From: Theobroma cacao
Taxonomy: Eukaryota > Streptophyta > Magnoliopsida > Malvales > Malvaceae
Assembly: GCF_000208745.1 (NCBI RefSeq)
Contig: NC_030855.1
Location: 9,226,869-9,290,868 of the forward strand
Direction: 5' to 3'
DNA length: 64,000 nt
This document shows, in pieces, positions 11,179-22,226 of this stretch (position 1 is the stretch's first letter; each line of letters starts with the position of its first letter). The position numbers and the translations under genes were made by a program. The notes under the pieces were generated by a model. It saw only the letters and a program-made list of their open reading frames with translations. It did not search any database and was not told the DNA's origin.

Positions 11179-13936
11179 TGTCACGACCCGAAACCTCCCT
11201 CGGGCCCATGATAACCGCCACGATGTCCCGATTGATACTCATTACCCGCAATACCAATCGAAACCCCGTAAGGCTTACATATTAGTTTTAAACAATTTCA
11301 AGTCGTTTCCAGCGCAAGTAAATCAAAAGACAAAAATATAGCATTTTTTTTATAAAACAATATTTATAAAAGCACGTGTAAGTAATCTTTTGTAACTTAG
11401 AAGTAAAATAAATTCATACATACAATAATTTACAAAGTTATAATGTACAATCATAATTACAATGACAAGTGGCCCATAAATACACCAAGTGTTGGTGATA
11501 GTAACCTACTATCTGTGTGATAGAGGGGTCAATTGAAAACCTCGACAAAATTGGGTATCTACAAGTTACCACAGCCTTAAAATATTTGGAAAGGAGGTGG
11601 GTGAGATTTTGCAATCCCAATTAGTAAACAAACATTATCATAAATATCTAAAGGTGAGTAACATGGAGGCAAGTTTAAACAACAAATTACAAACCATTTC
11701 ATAAGGTTTTCAATTTATTTCTTAAACCATAAAATATTTATAATTTATCAAAACAGTTGTTAAGGTTTATAACTTTTATTAAAAACAGGGCTCAAGCAAA
11801 AACTAGTCCTCAAGGATACCTTGGCCGACGCATCTAACCGAGTCCGCCAAGGTTGTTAAGATATTTACATGTTAAACACATGTTAGTTTTGAAAACAAGC
11901 CATTCCTTGGTGTTGGCCGAGTTACACATTCACGTGGGGGTTCGACGTGAAGTGAGCTCTAACACTACCTCGGGAGTTACCCTCCTCGCCTCTACAACCG
12001 CAGTAACTATATAACCGAGTTTACCATGCCCCTCTAATAGACAGTCCACAGAAACCCGTCACTACAGTGACTAAACCCATCAATTTTAATAAAATTTCGA
12101 CAGTATAACGTGGCTTTTATTTATTTACCCAGCCTGCATAGTAAAAGACAGCTTACATAAATTCCCAATGCAATTATAAAATATAGCCACATATACTCAT
12201 ATATCATAAGCCATTCATAGGAAAATATATTTTTTAAGACAATTGGCAGCCTCCAATTACTCAATTTTATAATCAAAAGTTTCTTATTTCAGAAAATCAA
12301 GACAATATATTTATTTGTCACATTTATTTCTAAAACATCAAAAATCCCATTTTAATGTCATTTTCGTTTCATAAAATCCATGAAGAGCATTTAAAAATAA
12401 ACTCTAGATAATTTACAATAACAATAGGTTTACTCACCGTTTGTACAAATTAAATGCTTTCTAGGTGTTCCGATCACTGTTCGTCGGGTACGACTTCCTT
12501 GCCTTTACCGGAACGTTCTCCTCCTAGACACATTGTAAAAATTACACAATTCACCACATTGATGCTAAATCACTATACAATTGACTTAAATCCTATACTA
12601 ATGCATGGTATGAAATGCAATAGCCTAAAACGGCTTAAACGCGGTATTAACCTATTTTTTGCACTTTACCCGATAAATTGCTAACGCACTTTATTTTAGC
12701 TCTAAATTGTCCCATTTTCTCTCCAACATTTCTAACCATTAAATATCAGCCAATAATCCTCTAAGATAACCAAAATCAGCTCACTTTTCTCCTTGGAAAA
12801 TTCAGCCAAAAATGGGACATTAACTAGGTAAATTTTCCACTTTGTTTTTCTATCACATTTAACCATTTTTCATCATTTTCTCTTCATTTCTCTTAGAATA
12901 AAAATCAGTTCTTCATCATTGTACATCATTGAAGATTCGGCCAAGGGTGGGTATTGTGAAAATTTCATGCTTTCTTGCCCAATTTGATTTCTATACACAT
13001 TTAACTAACTAAAACTATCAATTTAACTAAAAATCAAAACATAAAAATTTCAAATTCCTCCCCCTCGAAATTCGGCCAGCCCTTGGTATCACTTTTTGAT
13101 CTCTCTCCTCAAGTATGCTAAATGGAAAAAAAGGCATAAGAAAGGTATAAATCAAGCTAAAGTCAAAAAATCTTACCGTTAGACGCGTAAACGGATGAAA
13201 AACGAGATTTTCCCTTTGAATTTTCTAGTTTTCCTTTGGTTTTTCTCTTTTCTTCCTTTCCTCTCTATTTTCTCTCTTGTTCTCTCTTTATGGCCGGCCA
13301 TCACCTGATGCGGGGTTTAAATGGGTTGACTTTCCTTTAAAAAAATATTAAATCATTAAAAAGTGCCATGGTCACTTTCCCATTGGCCCGTTTTTAAAAT
13401 TTCATCTTTTAAACTTTAATTTTTCACCACTTAACATACCATAGTTATTCATTCCAAAAATAAGTAAATCCTATGATTTTGACAAGTTTTGGATGGTGAA
13501 AATTATGGTTTTGACCCCTACGAGACAAAATTATCGTTTTACCCCTATGTTTCGAAAATTACCGGAATTGAAATTTTTCACTTCCTATCGTGAAATTATA
13601 CTCTAAATAGTTAGTCTTGGTCAAAAAGTTCACTCCATGATCAAATTATTATCTTAGGTGGCAAAATGACGATTTTGCCCCTAAACATCAAAATTTTCAA
13701 TTTTTTGCCAAACGAATCCTCGAACTCCGAACAATCATTTTTAGTCATTCCTGGACTGTAAAGTATTAAATTTCATCCTATGATTCCTATTTGAACTAGT
13801 TCGAGGTTAAATCAACTCAAGTGTACCGTTAGGTACAATATCGGGTTTCGTCTATTCTTAAGAACTTTCCTAGCGTAATAACATGCTACTCAGTGCATGT
13901 ATGTCATGACATGTGTTTATAAGGTCAGGTTTTACA
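11179..13936 (-). repeat. Element C 5' LTR (right copy)
   Basis: This LTR of 2758 bp starts TGTCACGACCCG in + coordinates and ends TTTTACA at the target duplication. It matches the left copy along its length with many point differences, so the insertion is not recent. It carries no genes. As the 5' LTR it would have held the promoter; on the - strand the donor-like GGTAAGATTTTT lies near 13180. Confidence 0.93.
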
Positions 13937-13941
13937 TAAAT

Positions 13942-14082
13942 AAGGTGAACAAATCAAAATTCCCTATAAAGAGGAGGACATAAGAAGTCGAGCATTATAT
14001 GAGAAAACAATACCCCCACCTTTTCTCCGAGTTCAGTAAGTAAAATTTTGAGGTCAAAATTTTATTTTAAGAGGGGTAGTGC
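13942..14082 (+). mobile_element. Element A, internal region (second part) with polypurine tract
   Basis: This continues A to the right of element C. It aligns with 23418-23560 in element B. It ends in the motif GAGGTCAAAATTTTATTTTA and a tract AAGAGGGG (14069-14076), a slightly mutated PPT, then the 3' LTR. The same closing motif precedes the 3' LTRs of B, C and F. Confidence 0.85.
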
Positions 14083-15496
14083 TGTCAAGCTCGGCTTTAC
14101 AATATGTTTATTATCTCATTCTTAAATAAGAATGCATGTTTGCTTACTTGGGTAGCTCGAAAATCATTTAAGGACGGTAATGTATCAAATGGTACAATTA
14201 AGTTGAATTAAGCCTCGAACTAGTCCAAATATAGATTTTAAGATGAAATTAAGAATTTTAAAACCCCAGAATGACTTAAAATTATGATTCAGAGTTCGAG
14301 GACCGATTTGGAGTCAAATTGGAATTTTCATGATCTAGGGGTAAAATGGTCATTTTACCAACCGAGGTTAAAATTGGAATGTTGGAAGAAATTTTTTATA
14401 AAGATTCACTATTTAGAAGATAATTTGAGTTTGAGAAGTGAAAAATTTTAATTTCGGCATTTTTCGAGCATAAAGGGAAAAATAGTTATTTTGCCACCCC
14501 AAGGGCAAAATTGTAATTTTACACCACCCAACACTTGTTCAGCATATGGATTTTACCCAATATTATCATGGATAATTGAAGGATTTTATGTGGTGGAGAA
14601 AGAAAGCTTAATAGTTAAGAATTTAAAAATGGACCAATGGTGAGGTGACAAGTGTCAAGCTTTTATTTCTTTATTATTTTCCATATAAATTAGCACAAAA
14701 TCAGCCCATTTCTCATTCTTATGGCCTGCCATAGCAAGAACAAACGAAGAAAAGAAGAACAAAAACCCTAGAGTGAAAATTCAAGAGACAATTGGTAGAT
14801 TTCAAGTAATCAAGCAATCAAAGGTAAAATTTCATGATTTTGACTTGTGATCTACCTTTCCCATGCATTCTTTTGCATTTTCCATGGTTGAATCACATGA
14901 TTTCATGATGGGTATCTTGCTGATCAAACCCTAGGTGAGAGAATTTGATGATGATTTAGATAGATTTTTAAGATATATGGATGTTTTTAGTTGTTTATGG
15001 TGTTAAGTGTAAGAATTAAGCTTGAAATTCACATATTCCTCATGAGTTCATCATTGGCCGAATCTTCCTTGTAGAGTGTTGATGTTGGATTTGATTTTAT
15101 TTCAAGTGAATTGGTTAGGAAATGATGAATTATGGTGAGAAAATCAAATAGGAAAAATCATAGTGTTGATGCACCCACCATGGCCGAATTTTCCAAGAGA
15201 AAATGTGAAGATGATTTTGCTAAATTTTATGCTATTTGACTTGTGTTTGATGGTTGGGAGAATTGGAAGAAAAATAGAGTTAATTGGTGTTGAATTGGAC
15301 ATATTAGCTAATTAATCGGGTGATAGATCGAATTAGGCCAATACTATTTTATTTAGGTACACAATTGAATTTGTGTAGAATACCGTGTTTAGACAATAAT
15401 CCGAACAATTTGCATTCCATTTCATGCATTAGTAAAAAGTTTGAAATAGATTTATAATGGTATGACATAGTATATTGAATTATGTGTCGTGTATTG
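14083..15496 (+). repeat. Element A 3' LTR, first part (split by later insertion)
   Basis: It starts TGTCAAGCTCGG and runs 1414 bp to the TATTG motif used as target by element B. The remainder of this LTR is at 29221-30784, giving about 2.97 kb in total, which matches the 2993-bp 5' LTR of B. A TATA-like CATATAAATT lies near 14683 and a GGTAAAATTT donor-like site near 14824. Confidence 0.88.
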
Positions 15497-16883
15497 TGTC
15501 AAGCCCGACTCTACAATATGTTTATTATGCCATTCTTACCTAAGAATGCATGTTTGATTGCTTGGATACCTCGAAAATCGTTAAAGGACGACAATGTACC
15601 AAATGCTACAATTAAGTTGAATTAAGCCTCGAACTAGTCCAAATAGAAAATTTAAGATGAAATTGAGAATTTTAAAATCTCAGAATGACTTAAAATGGTG
15701 ATTCGGAGTTCAAGGACCGATTTGGAGTCAAATTGGAATTTTCATGATCCAAAGGCAAAATGGTCATTTTACCAACCGAGGTTAAAATTGGAATGTTGGA
15801 AGAATTTTTTGATTAAGATTCACTATTTAGAACATAATTTGAGTTTGAGAAGTGAAAAATTTTAATTCAGGCATTTTTCGAGCACCCCAAGGGCAAAATT
15901 GTAATTTTACACCACCCAACACTTGTCTAGCACATGGATTTTACCCAATATTATCATGGATAATTGAAGGATTTTATGTGGTAGAGAAAGAAAGCTTAAT
16001 AGTTAAGAATTTAAAAATGGACCAATGGTAAGGTGACAAGTGTCAAGCTTTTATTTCTTTATTATTTTCCTTATAAATTAGCACAAAATCAGCCCATTTC
16101 TCATTCTTATGGCCGGCCATAGCAAGAACAAATGAAGAAAAGAAGAACAAAAACCTAGAGTCAAAATTCAAGAGAAAATTTGTGGATTTCAAGTAATCAA
16201 GCAATCAAAGGTAAAATTTATTTATTTTGACTTGTGATCTACCTTTCCCATGCATTCTTTTGCATTTTTCATGGTTGAATCACATGATTTCATGATGGGT
16301 ATATTACTGATCAAACCCTAGGAGAGAGAATTTGATGATGATTTAGATAGATTTTTAAGACCTATGGATGTTTTTAGTTGTTTATGGTGTTAAATGTAAT
16401 AATTAAGCTTGAAATTCACATATTCCTCATGAGTTCATCATTGGCCGAATCTTCCTTGTAGAGTGTTGATGGTAGATTTGATTTTATTTCAAGTGAATTA
16501 GTTAGGAAATGATGAATTATGGTGAGAAAATCAAGTAGGAAAAATCATAGTGTTGATGCACCCACCACGGCCGAATTTTCCAAGAGAAAATGTGAAGATG
16601 ATTTTGCTAAATTTTATGCTATTCGACTTGTGTTTGATGGTTTGGAGAATTGGAAGAAAAATGGAGTTAATTAGAGTTGAATTGGACATATTGGCCAATT
16701 AATCGGGTGATAGATCGAATTAGGCCAATACTATTTTATTTAGGTACACAATTGAATTTGTGTAGAATACCGTGTTTAGATGATAATCCGAACAATTTGC
16801 ATTCCATTTCATGCATTAGTAAAGAGTCTGAAATAGATTTATAATGGTATGACACAATATAGTGAATTATGTGTCATGTATTG
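15497..16883 (+). repeat. Extra chimeric half-LTR, tandem duplication between A and B
   Basis: This is a third copy of the first half of the A/B-type LTR, running from TGTCAAGCCCGA to the same TATTG motif that ends the preceding copy. Its first 250-270 bp resemble the LTR of B (for example ATTATGCCATTC and CCAAAGG). From about 15765 it resembles the LTR of A (ACCAACCGAGG; CAAGTGTCAAGC). It looks like the product of unequal crossing-over between A's LTR and B's 5' LTR. Confidence 0.8.
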
Positions 16884-19876
16884 TGTCAAGCCCGACTCTA
16901 CAATATGTTTATTATGCCATTCTTACATAAGAATGCATGTTTGATTACTTGGATACCTCGAAAATCGTTCAAGGACGACAATGTACCAAATAGTACAATT
17001 AAGTTGAATTAAGCCTCAAACTAGTGCAAATAGAGATTTTAAGACGAAATTGAGAATTTTAAAACCCTAGAATGACTTAAAATGGTGATTCGGAGTTTGA
17101 GGACTGATTTGGAGTCAAATTGGAATTTTCATAACCCAAAGGTAAAATGGTCATTTTGCCACCCAAGGTTCAAAATGGGAATGTTGGAAAAAGTTTTTGA
17201 TCAAGATTAACTATTTAGAACATACTTTGAGTTTAAGAATTCAAGAATTTTAATTCTGACATTTTTTCGAGGATAAGGACAAAATAGTCATTTTGCCACC
17301 CCAAGGGCAAAATTGTAATTTTACACCACCCAACACTTGTCCAGCACATGGATTTTACCCAATATTATCATGGATAATTGAGGAAATTTGAGTGGTGGAG
17401 AGAGATTGCTTAATGGGTAAGTATGACACATGGACCAATGGAATGGTGACACATGGCAAATTTTTGTCCATTTAATATTTTCCTTATAAATTGGCACAAA
17501 ATCAGCCTATTTCTCTTCATTATGGCCAGCCAAAGAAAGAACAAAGGAAGCAAAGGAAGAACAAAACCCTAGGTGGAAAAATTCAAGGGAAAAGTGTGAA
17601 AATTCAAGAAAACAAGTGAAAAAAAGGTAAGATTTTTCAATTAAGCTTGAGATCTTTCTTTCTTAAGCATTTTTTCTTATTTTCCATGGTTGAATCATAT
17701 GAAATCATGATGAATTCCTTGCTGGCCAAACACTTAGAGGGAAGTTTTGATGCTTGATTTGGTTCGATTTCAATGTATTTTAGTGTTTTTAGATAGTTAG
17801 TGATGTGTAGCATGAAAAGCCAACAAGAGAAATTCATTTTCTCCCATTACCCATCATTAGCTGAATTTTCCATGTAAAGTGTGGATGGTGGATTTGATTT
17901 TATTTCAAGTGAATTGGTTAGGAAATGATGAATTATGGTGAGAAAACCAAGTAGGAAAAATCATAGTGTTGATGCACTCACCATGGCCAAAATTCTCAAG
18001 GAGAAATGTGAGGAAGGTTTTGCCAAATTTTATGTTATTTGACTTATGTTTGATGATTTGGAGAATTGGAAGAAAAATGGAATTAATTTGTGTTGAATTG
18101 GACATATTGGCCAATTAATCAGGTGATAGATCGAATTAGGCCAATACCATTTCATTTAGGTACACAATTGAATTTGTGTAGAACACCGTATTTAAATGGT
18201 TACCCGAGTATTTTACATCCCATTTCATGCATTAGTATAGAGCCTGAATTGGTTTTATAACAATTTAGCACAAATGTAGTAAATGGCTTATTGTGCATTA
18301 TGTCTAGGTGGTGAATCTTCCGAAAGAGGGCAAAGAAATTGCATTCGAGGATCAATAGTCGGAGTACTCCAAAATTCATACTACTGATACAGTGAGTAAC
18401 CTTATAATCATCTTGATTATCTGAAGTGAATTTTAATTCGTTATGAAAAATGAGTTTAAATGGTAAATCTTTATGTTTTATAAACAAAATATGTTTAAAC
18501 GAAATGATTTTATAAAATGGTCTTGACATTGAATGATGGCTTTGAAAATAGAGTAATTGGAGACCATTTGATGTATTGTGAATTTATGTTTCTAATTGAT
18601 TAGCTTATGGCAATATTGGCATGAATGGTTGAATTGGTAAATGTACTGAAAATGTATGAACTTTTGATTTGCCTTGAGAGGCTATAAAACAAAATAATTG
18701 CCATGTCATGCTATTAAATTTTATTGAATTGGTGGGTTATTGATTAGTCGCTGTAGTGAACGGGTTCCGTGGACCAACCTATTAGAGGGGCACGGTAACC
18801 GTATTATATTCATACCTCAGTGAGAGGCGTGGTTGGATAACTCCTGAGGTTAACACTTTAGAGTTCACTTCACACCAAACCACCACGTGAGGGTGAACTC
18901 AACCAACGCCAAGGAATGGCTATGTTTTCAAAATTAAAAAAATATGATTTATGCGTATATGACTTTTTAATAGCCTTGGCGGACTCAGTTTGGGATAGCC
19001 CTTGGTCAAGGTATCCCTGATAATTGAGTATGAGAATAATTTTTGGCATGAGCCAAGTTTTAAGAAATTCATAAGCCATGTTGATTACTCGATTTAAATG
19101 AATTGATTTTATTTGGTTGAAATGAGTTGAAAGGTGATAAATTATAGTATGATGATTTATTTTATCTGTCTCTATTTACTCAACTTTAGATATTTTAGAT
19201 GGTATTTGTTTACTTACTGGGATTATATAATCTCACCACCCTCCTTTCCAACCCTTTTAGGCTCAAGATAGTCGGTAAATGGCTCATTTCGTTGAGGGCT
19301 ACAGTTGGACTTGCATCCTCAAAGACTATAGGTTTACCGTTTTTGATACTTTTGGTCGTTCGTGGGCCCATGTGTCACTGTAAATTAAATCTTATGCATT
19401 GGTTATCTGTATTACAATATGAATGAATTTATTTAGTTTTTACGTTACGAAAATTATTTATTGGTAACTCTATAAATATTGTTTTATAAAAAAATAGAAT
19501 ATTTTATTGAATATATTTATTATATTCAAATAGTTATAATTTCACTTTAAATGAATGTTTTAGATATCTAAACTTATTTTTGTTTATGAAATATGTGTTT
19601 TCCACTTGCATACTACATTTTTAGCTGGTTTCGAGATTTTTGAAGAAAAATGAACAAATTACCCCTGTGAGACAAAAATCATTTTTTGTATTGATTTAAG
19701 CTGGAAATAGCTTAAAATCTTTTAGAACATGATTTTTGGCAACGGTTACTCACAAGGGGAAATGAGAAACTAATATTAAAGCCTTGCGGAGTTCCGATTG
19801 ACATTTTGGGTAATGAGTGTCGATCGAGACACCGCGGTGGTTGTCACGGGCTCGAGGGGAGTACCGGGTCGTGACA
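16884..19876 (+). repeat. Element B 5' LTR
   Basis: This LTR of 2993 bp starts TGTCAAGCCCGA and ends GGGTCGTGACA. It includes the undisturbed version of the site where D inserted in the 3' LTR (AAGGT at 19008-19012), proving D came later. It shares several blocks with the F LTR, such as the region around CCTATTAGAGGGGCACGGTA. No genes are inside. Confidence 0.93.
17485..17490 (+). promoter_or_regulatory. Candidate TATA box in B 5' LTR
   Basis: TATAAA in the context CCTTATAAATTGGC is conserved in the other A/B-type LTR copies (for example near 16072 and 24161; CATATAAATT near 14683). A donor-like GGTAAGATTTTT follows about 140 bp downstream. The start site itself cannot be seen. Confidence 0.5.
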
Positions 19877-19883
19877 ATTCGAT

Positions 19884-19895
19884 TGGTATCAGAGC
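19884..19895 (+). other. Primer binding site of element B (initiator Met-tRNA type)
   Basis: TGGTATCAGAGC lies seven bases after the 5' LTR end, the same sequence and spacing as in C and F. Confidence 0.93.
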
Positions 19896-22043
19896 CTTTG
19901 GTTTTAAAGATTAGAGCTTTTGGGTTTAAAGTTATTTTAAAGTTGTTTTAAAAATTTACAGTGTCAATGTGGCCCAAGTTAAGTTAAGTTAAGTTAGGTT
20001 TGATAGAGTAGAATATGTACATCTGCATATAGAATTTGGAGTTGTTTAGACTCGTTCTGTTTCTTCTTATAGATCTTATGGGAGCATAAGTCATAGACAG
20101 GGAGCTATATGAACTCCTATTCCCAGTAATCTATTTCCTTGTTAATGTCATGCAAAGGTCATAAGTAAGGCCGTTGTTCGGGTTTAAGATGCCACCCGTG
20201 ACACGAGCCAGTATTAGAGAGATCTTAAAACGAATGCTCCGAATGAAAGATTAATGAAATGATATATCTCTCCAATTAAGGATGGAGAAATTTAGAGTTG
20301 GACTAATAGGCCATGATAATTTATTCATTTGGTGGAGTTATAATTGAACTCATGGTTGTCAATTGCAAAAAGATTTGGGGACTATGGATTGTATTGGGGT
20401 TAATATAAAGGAGCACATGTGATAATGGTAATAAGGGGCACAGTTTGATTAGAATGAATAGTGATGGTTGTAATTCACTTGGAGTGTATAAATTAAGCAT
20501 TGAGGTAAGAGTAAACCCATACTTATGTGCATGAAGATAAGAACACTATGTTAATTGAGCTTGTTATGCCCATATAAAAGTGGTATTAAGATTTTGAAAA
20601 ATTTTATATGTGAATATGTGTTGAATAGCTACAGCAGCTTATAGGGAACTGGTGTTGATTTCAATTAAGCGATTCTGAGATTTCAAGAATTGATTGGACC
20701 TATTATAGTTCATGGATATAAGCACGTGAATTAACTCGAGAGTTAGTATCAATGATTACTATAATTGATGTGTGGTCATGAAGTAAGAAGTTAGCAAGCC
20801 AATCTGCTCTAAGGATGAGCTTGAACTTTACTACGCATAGTAGGGGGAGCCAAGGGATTAAAGGACTAGATGTTGAATTGGCAGCTTGAGGTTAAATGAC
20901 TTGGAAATGTCGAATCTAGTCTAAGTGTCATATGATGTTCTATAATTGAGACTGATATACGAATTACTTAAAAGATCAATCTAAAAGTTTATTCGGTTCA
21001 AAGTGTGGCCTATGATATGAATGATCAGTCTTGAAGGTGATCTCCCCAGAGTAAGGAATTTAGAGAATGTTGATGTTTGGATATACTCTAAAAGAGAGAA
21101 CTTCTACATCCTAAGTTTAGGACAATTTTGATCTTATGATCGCAAAGGCAAGGTGTAATAACTAAGTAAATTATTCACTTAATAAATGTGATTGGTAATT
21201 GATGAATAAAGTCAAGATCTTAACATTTAGTGGTGTACAATTTGATAATTATGTATTTAAGAGTTATTTGGAGACAATTCCTTCATCAAATTTGCACTAA
21301 ATGCTATGGTAAAGGCATATCAATGTTAATATGGAAATGTATCCAGGAATGATCTTAACATACCACCAAAGGAGAATTAAACATGTTGAAATTAATGTTC
21401 TAATAGTGTGCATATGATAGAAAGCTAGTTTGTAAGTTGTAGTTTTCATGATCATGAAATATATAAAGATTATCAATATATGGACATACACTTGGAGTTG
21501 TAATTTACATGTTTGGAGTATTGAAGATATGATTAAATGGAATTAGCATTAGTTAAGGTACGTAAATCTTCTAATTAAATTCTGTAGAGTATGCATGATA
21601 GTAGAATGGAGGAACATAGTGCCGTGATACTATATGGTGAAGTTACTATACAATATGGAAAGAGTATTCTAAAGTGGGATTTATTGATTGTTGACAAGTG
21701 TTATAGTATGAGATGAATTTGAAAATATTGACTTTACCCATTATATGTGATGAGTACAAGAAGATATAAATGGTAATGGAAATTGTAACGTAAGCTTGAA
21801 GGGAAACCAAATGGTTGAGAATGATTAGTGTAGTAACCTTAAATATAGATGAATAACATTGATTAAGTAAACTCCAACAGCCACCATGCCGCGGTGCTAA
21901 AAACACTCATGTCTAGGACGCATGAATAAAATGAGACAGATGTGAAGTTGAATTTACGAGTTGACCTAAAGTCATTGAACTTGATTTTAAGTTTTGTTAA
22001 CTGGAGTTTTAAGGTTTTGGAAGGTATCAATATGAATGAGTTA

Positions 22044-22226
22044 AAGCTAAAATGGTTAAAGGCATTCCCTTCGGGGGGGGGGGGAGCAAAAGGTCTGGGG
22101 TTCGAAACTTGGCGAGAAGGTCCTGTAGGGTCTGTCGTGCTGCCCTTAGGCGCGGGGTTTCGAGTAAGTCAAGTGATGGGGATCCAGACATAACAATACC
22201 TTGGAATGGGCCCCGAAAGGGATGCC
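22044..22226 (+). repeat. GC-rich island with terminal inverted repeat and tRNA-like boxes (possible SINE or MITE)
   Basis: This GC-rich patch sits in an AT-rich element and is absent from the matching place in A. The 16-bp ends GGCATTCCCTTCGGGG (22061-22076) and CCCCGAAAGGGATGCC (22211-22226) are inverted repeats matching at 14 of 16 positions. It also contains a run of 12 G (22073-22084), a B-box-like GGTTCGAAAC (22099-22108) and an A-box-like AAGCTAAAATGG (22044-22055), spaced as in a tRNA-derived SINE. The class is undecided: a SINE is suggested by the boxes, a MITE by the inverted ends. Confidence 0.45.

Larger units (their letters stand above)
3460..13936 (-). mobile_element. Element C, complete decayed Ty3/gypsy chromovirus (Tekay/Del-like), inserted in A
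   Basis: This is a complete LTR retrotransposon on the - strand. In + coordinates it starts TGTCACGACCC and ends GGTTTTACA, and is flanked by perfect 5-bp target duplications TAAAT (3455-3459 and 13937-13941). Its parts are the 3' LTR (left), a polypurine tract, a gag-pol pseudogene, a PBS complementary to initiator-Met tRNA, and the 5' LTR (right). The same locus in element B is uninterrupted around 23415, so the pre-insertion site is visible. It is of the same family as the better preserved element F, but has stops, frameshifts and a 99-bp deletion in integrase. Assignment to a chromovirus rests on the C-terminal chromodomain-like block and on close protein similarity to F. Confidence 0.95.
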
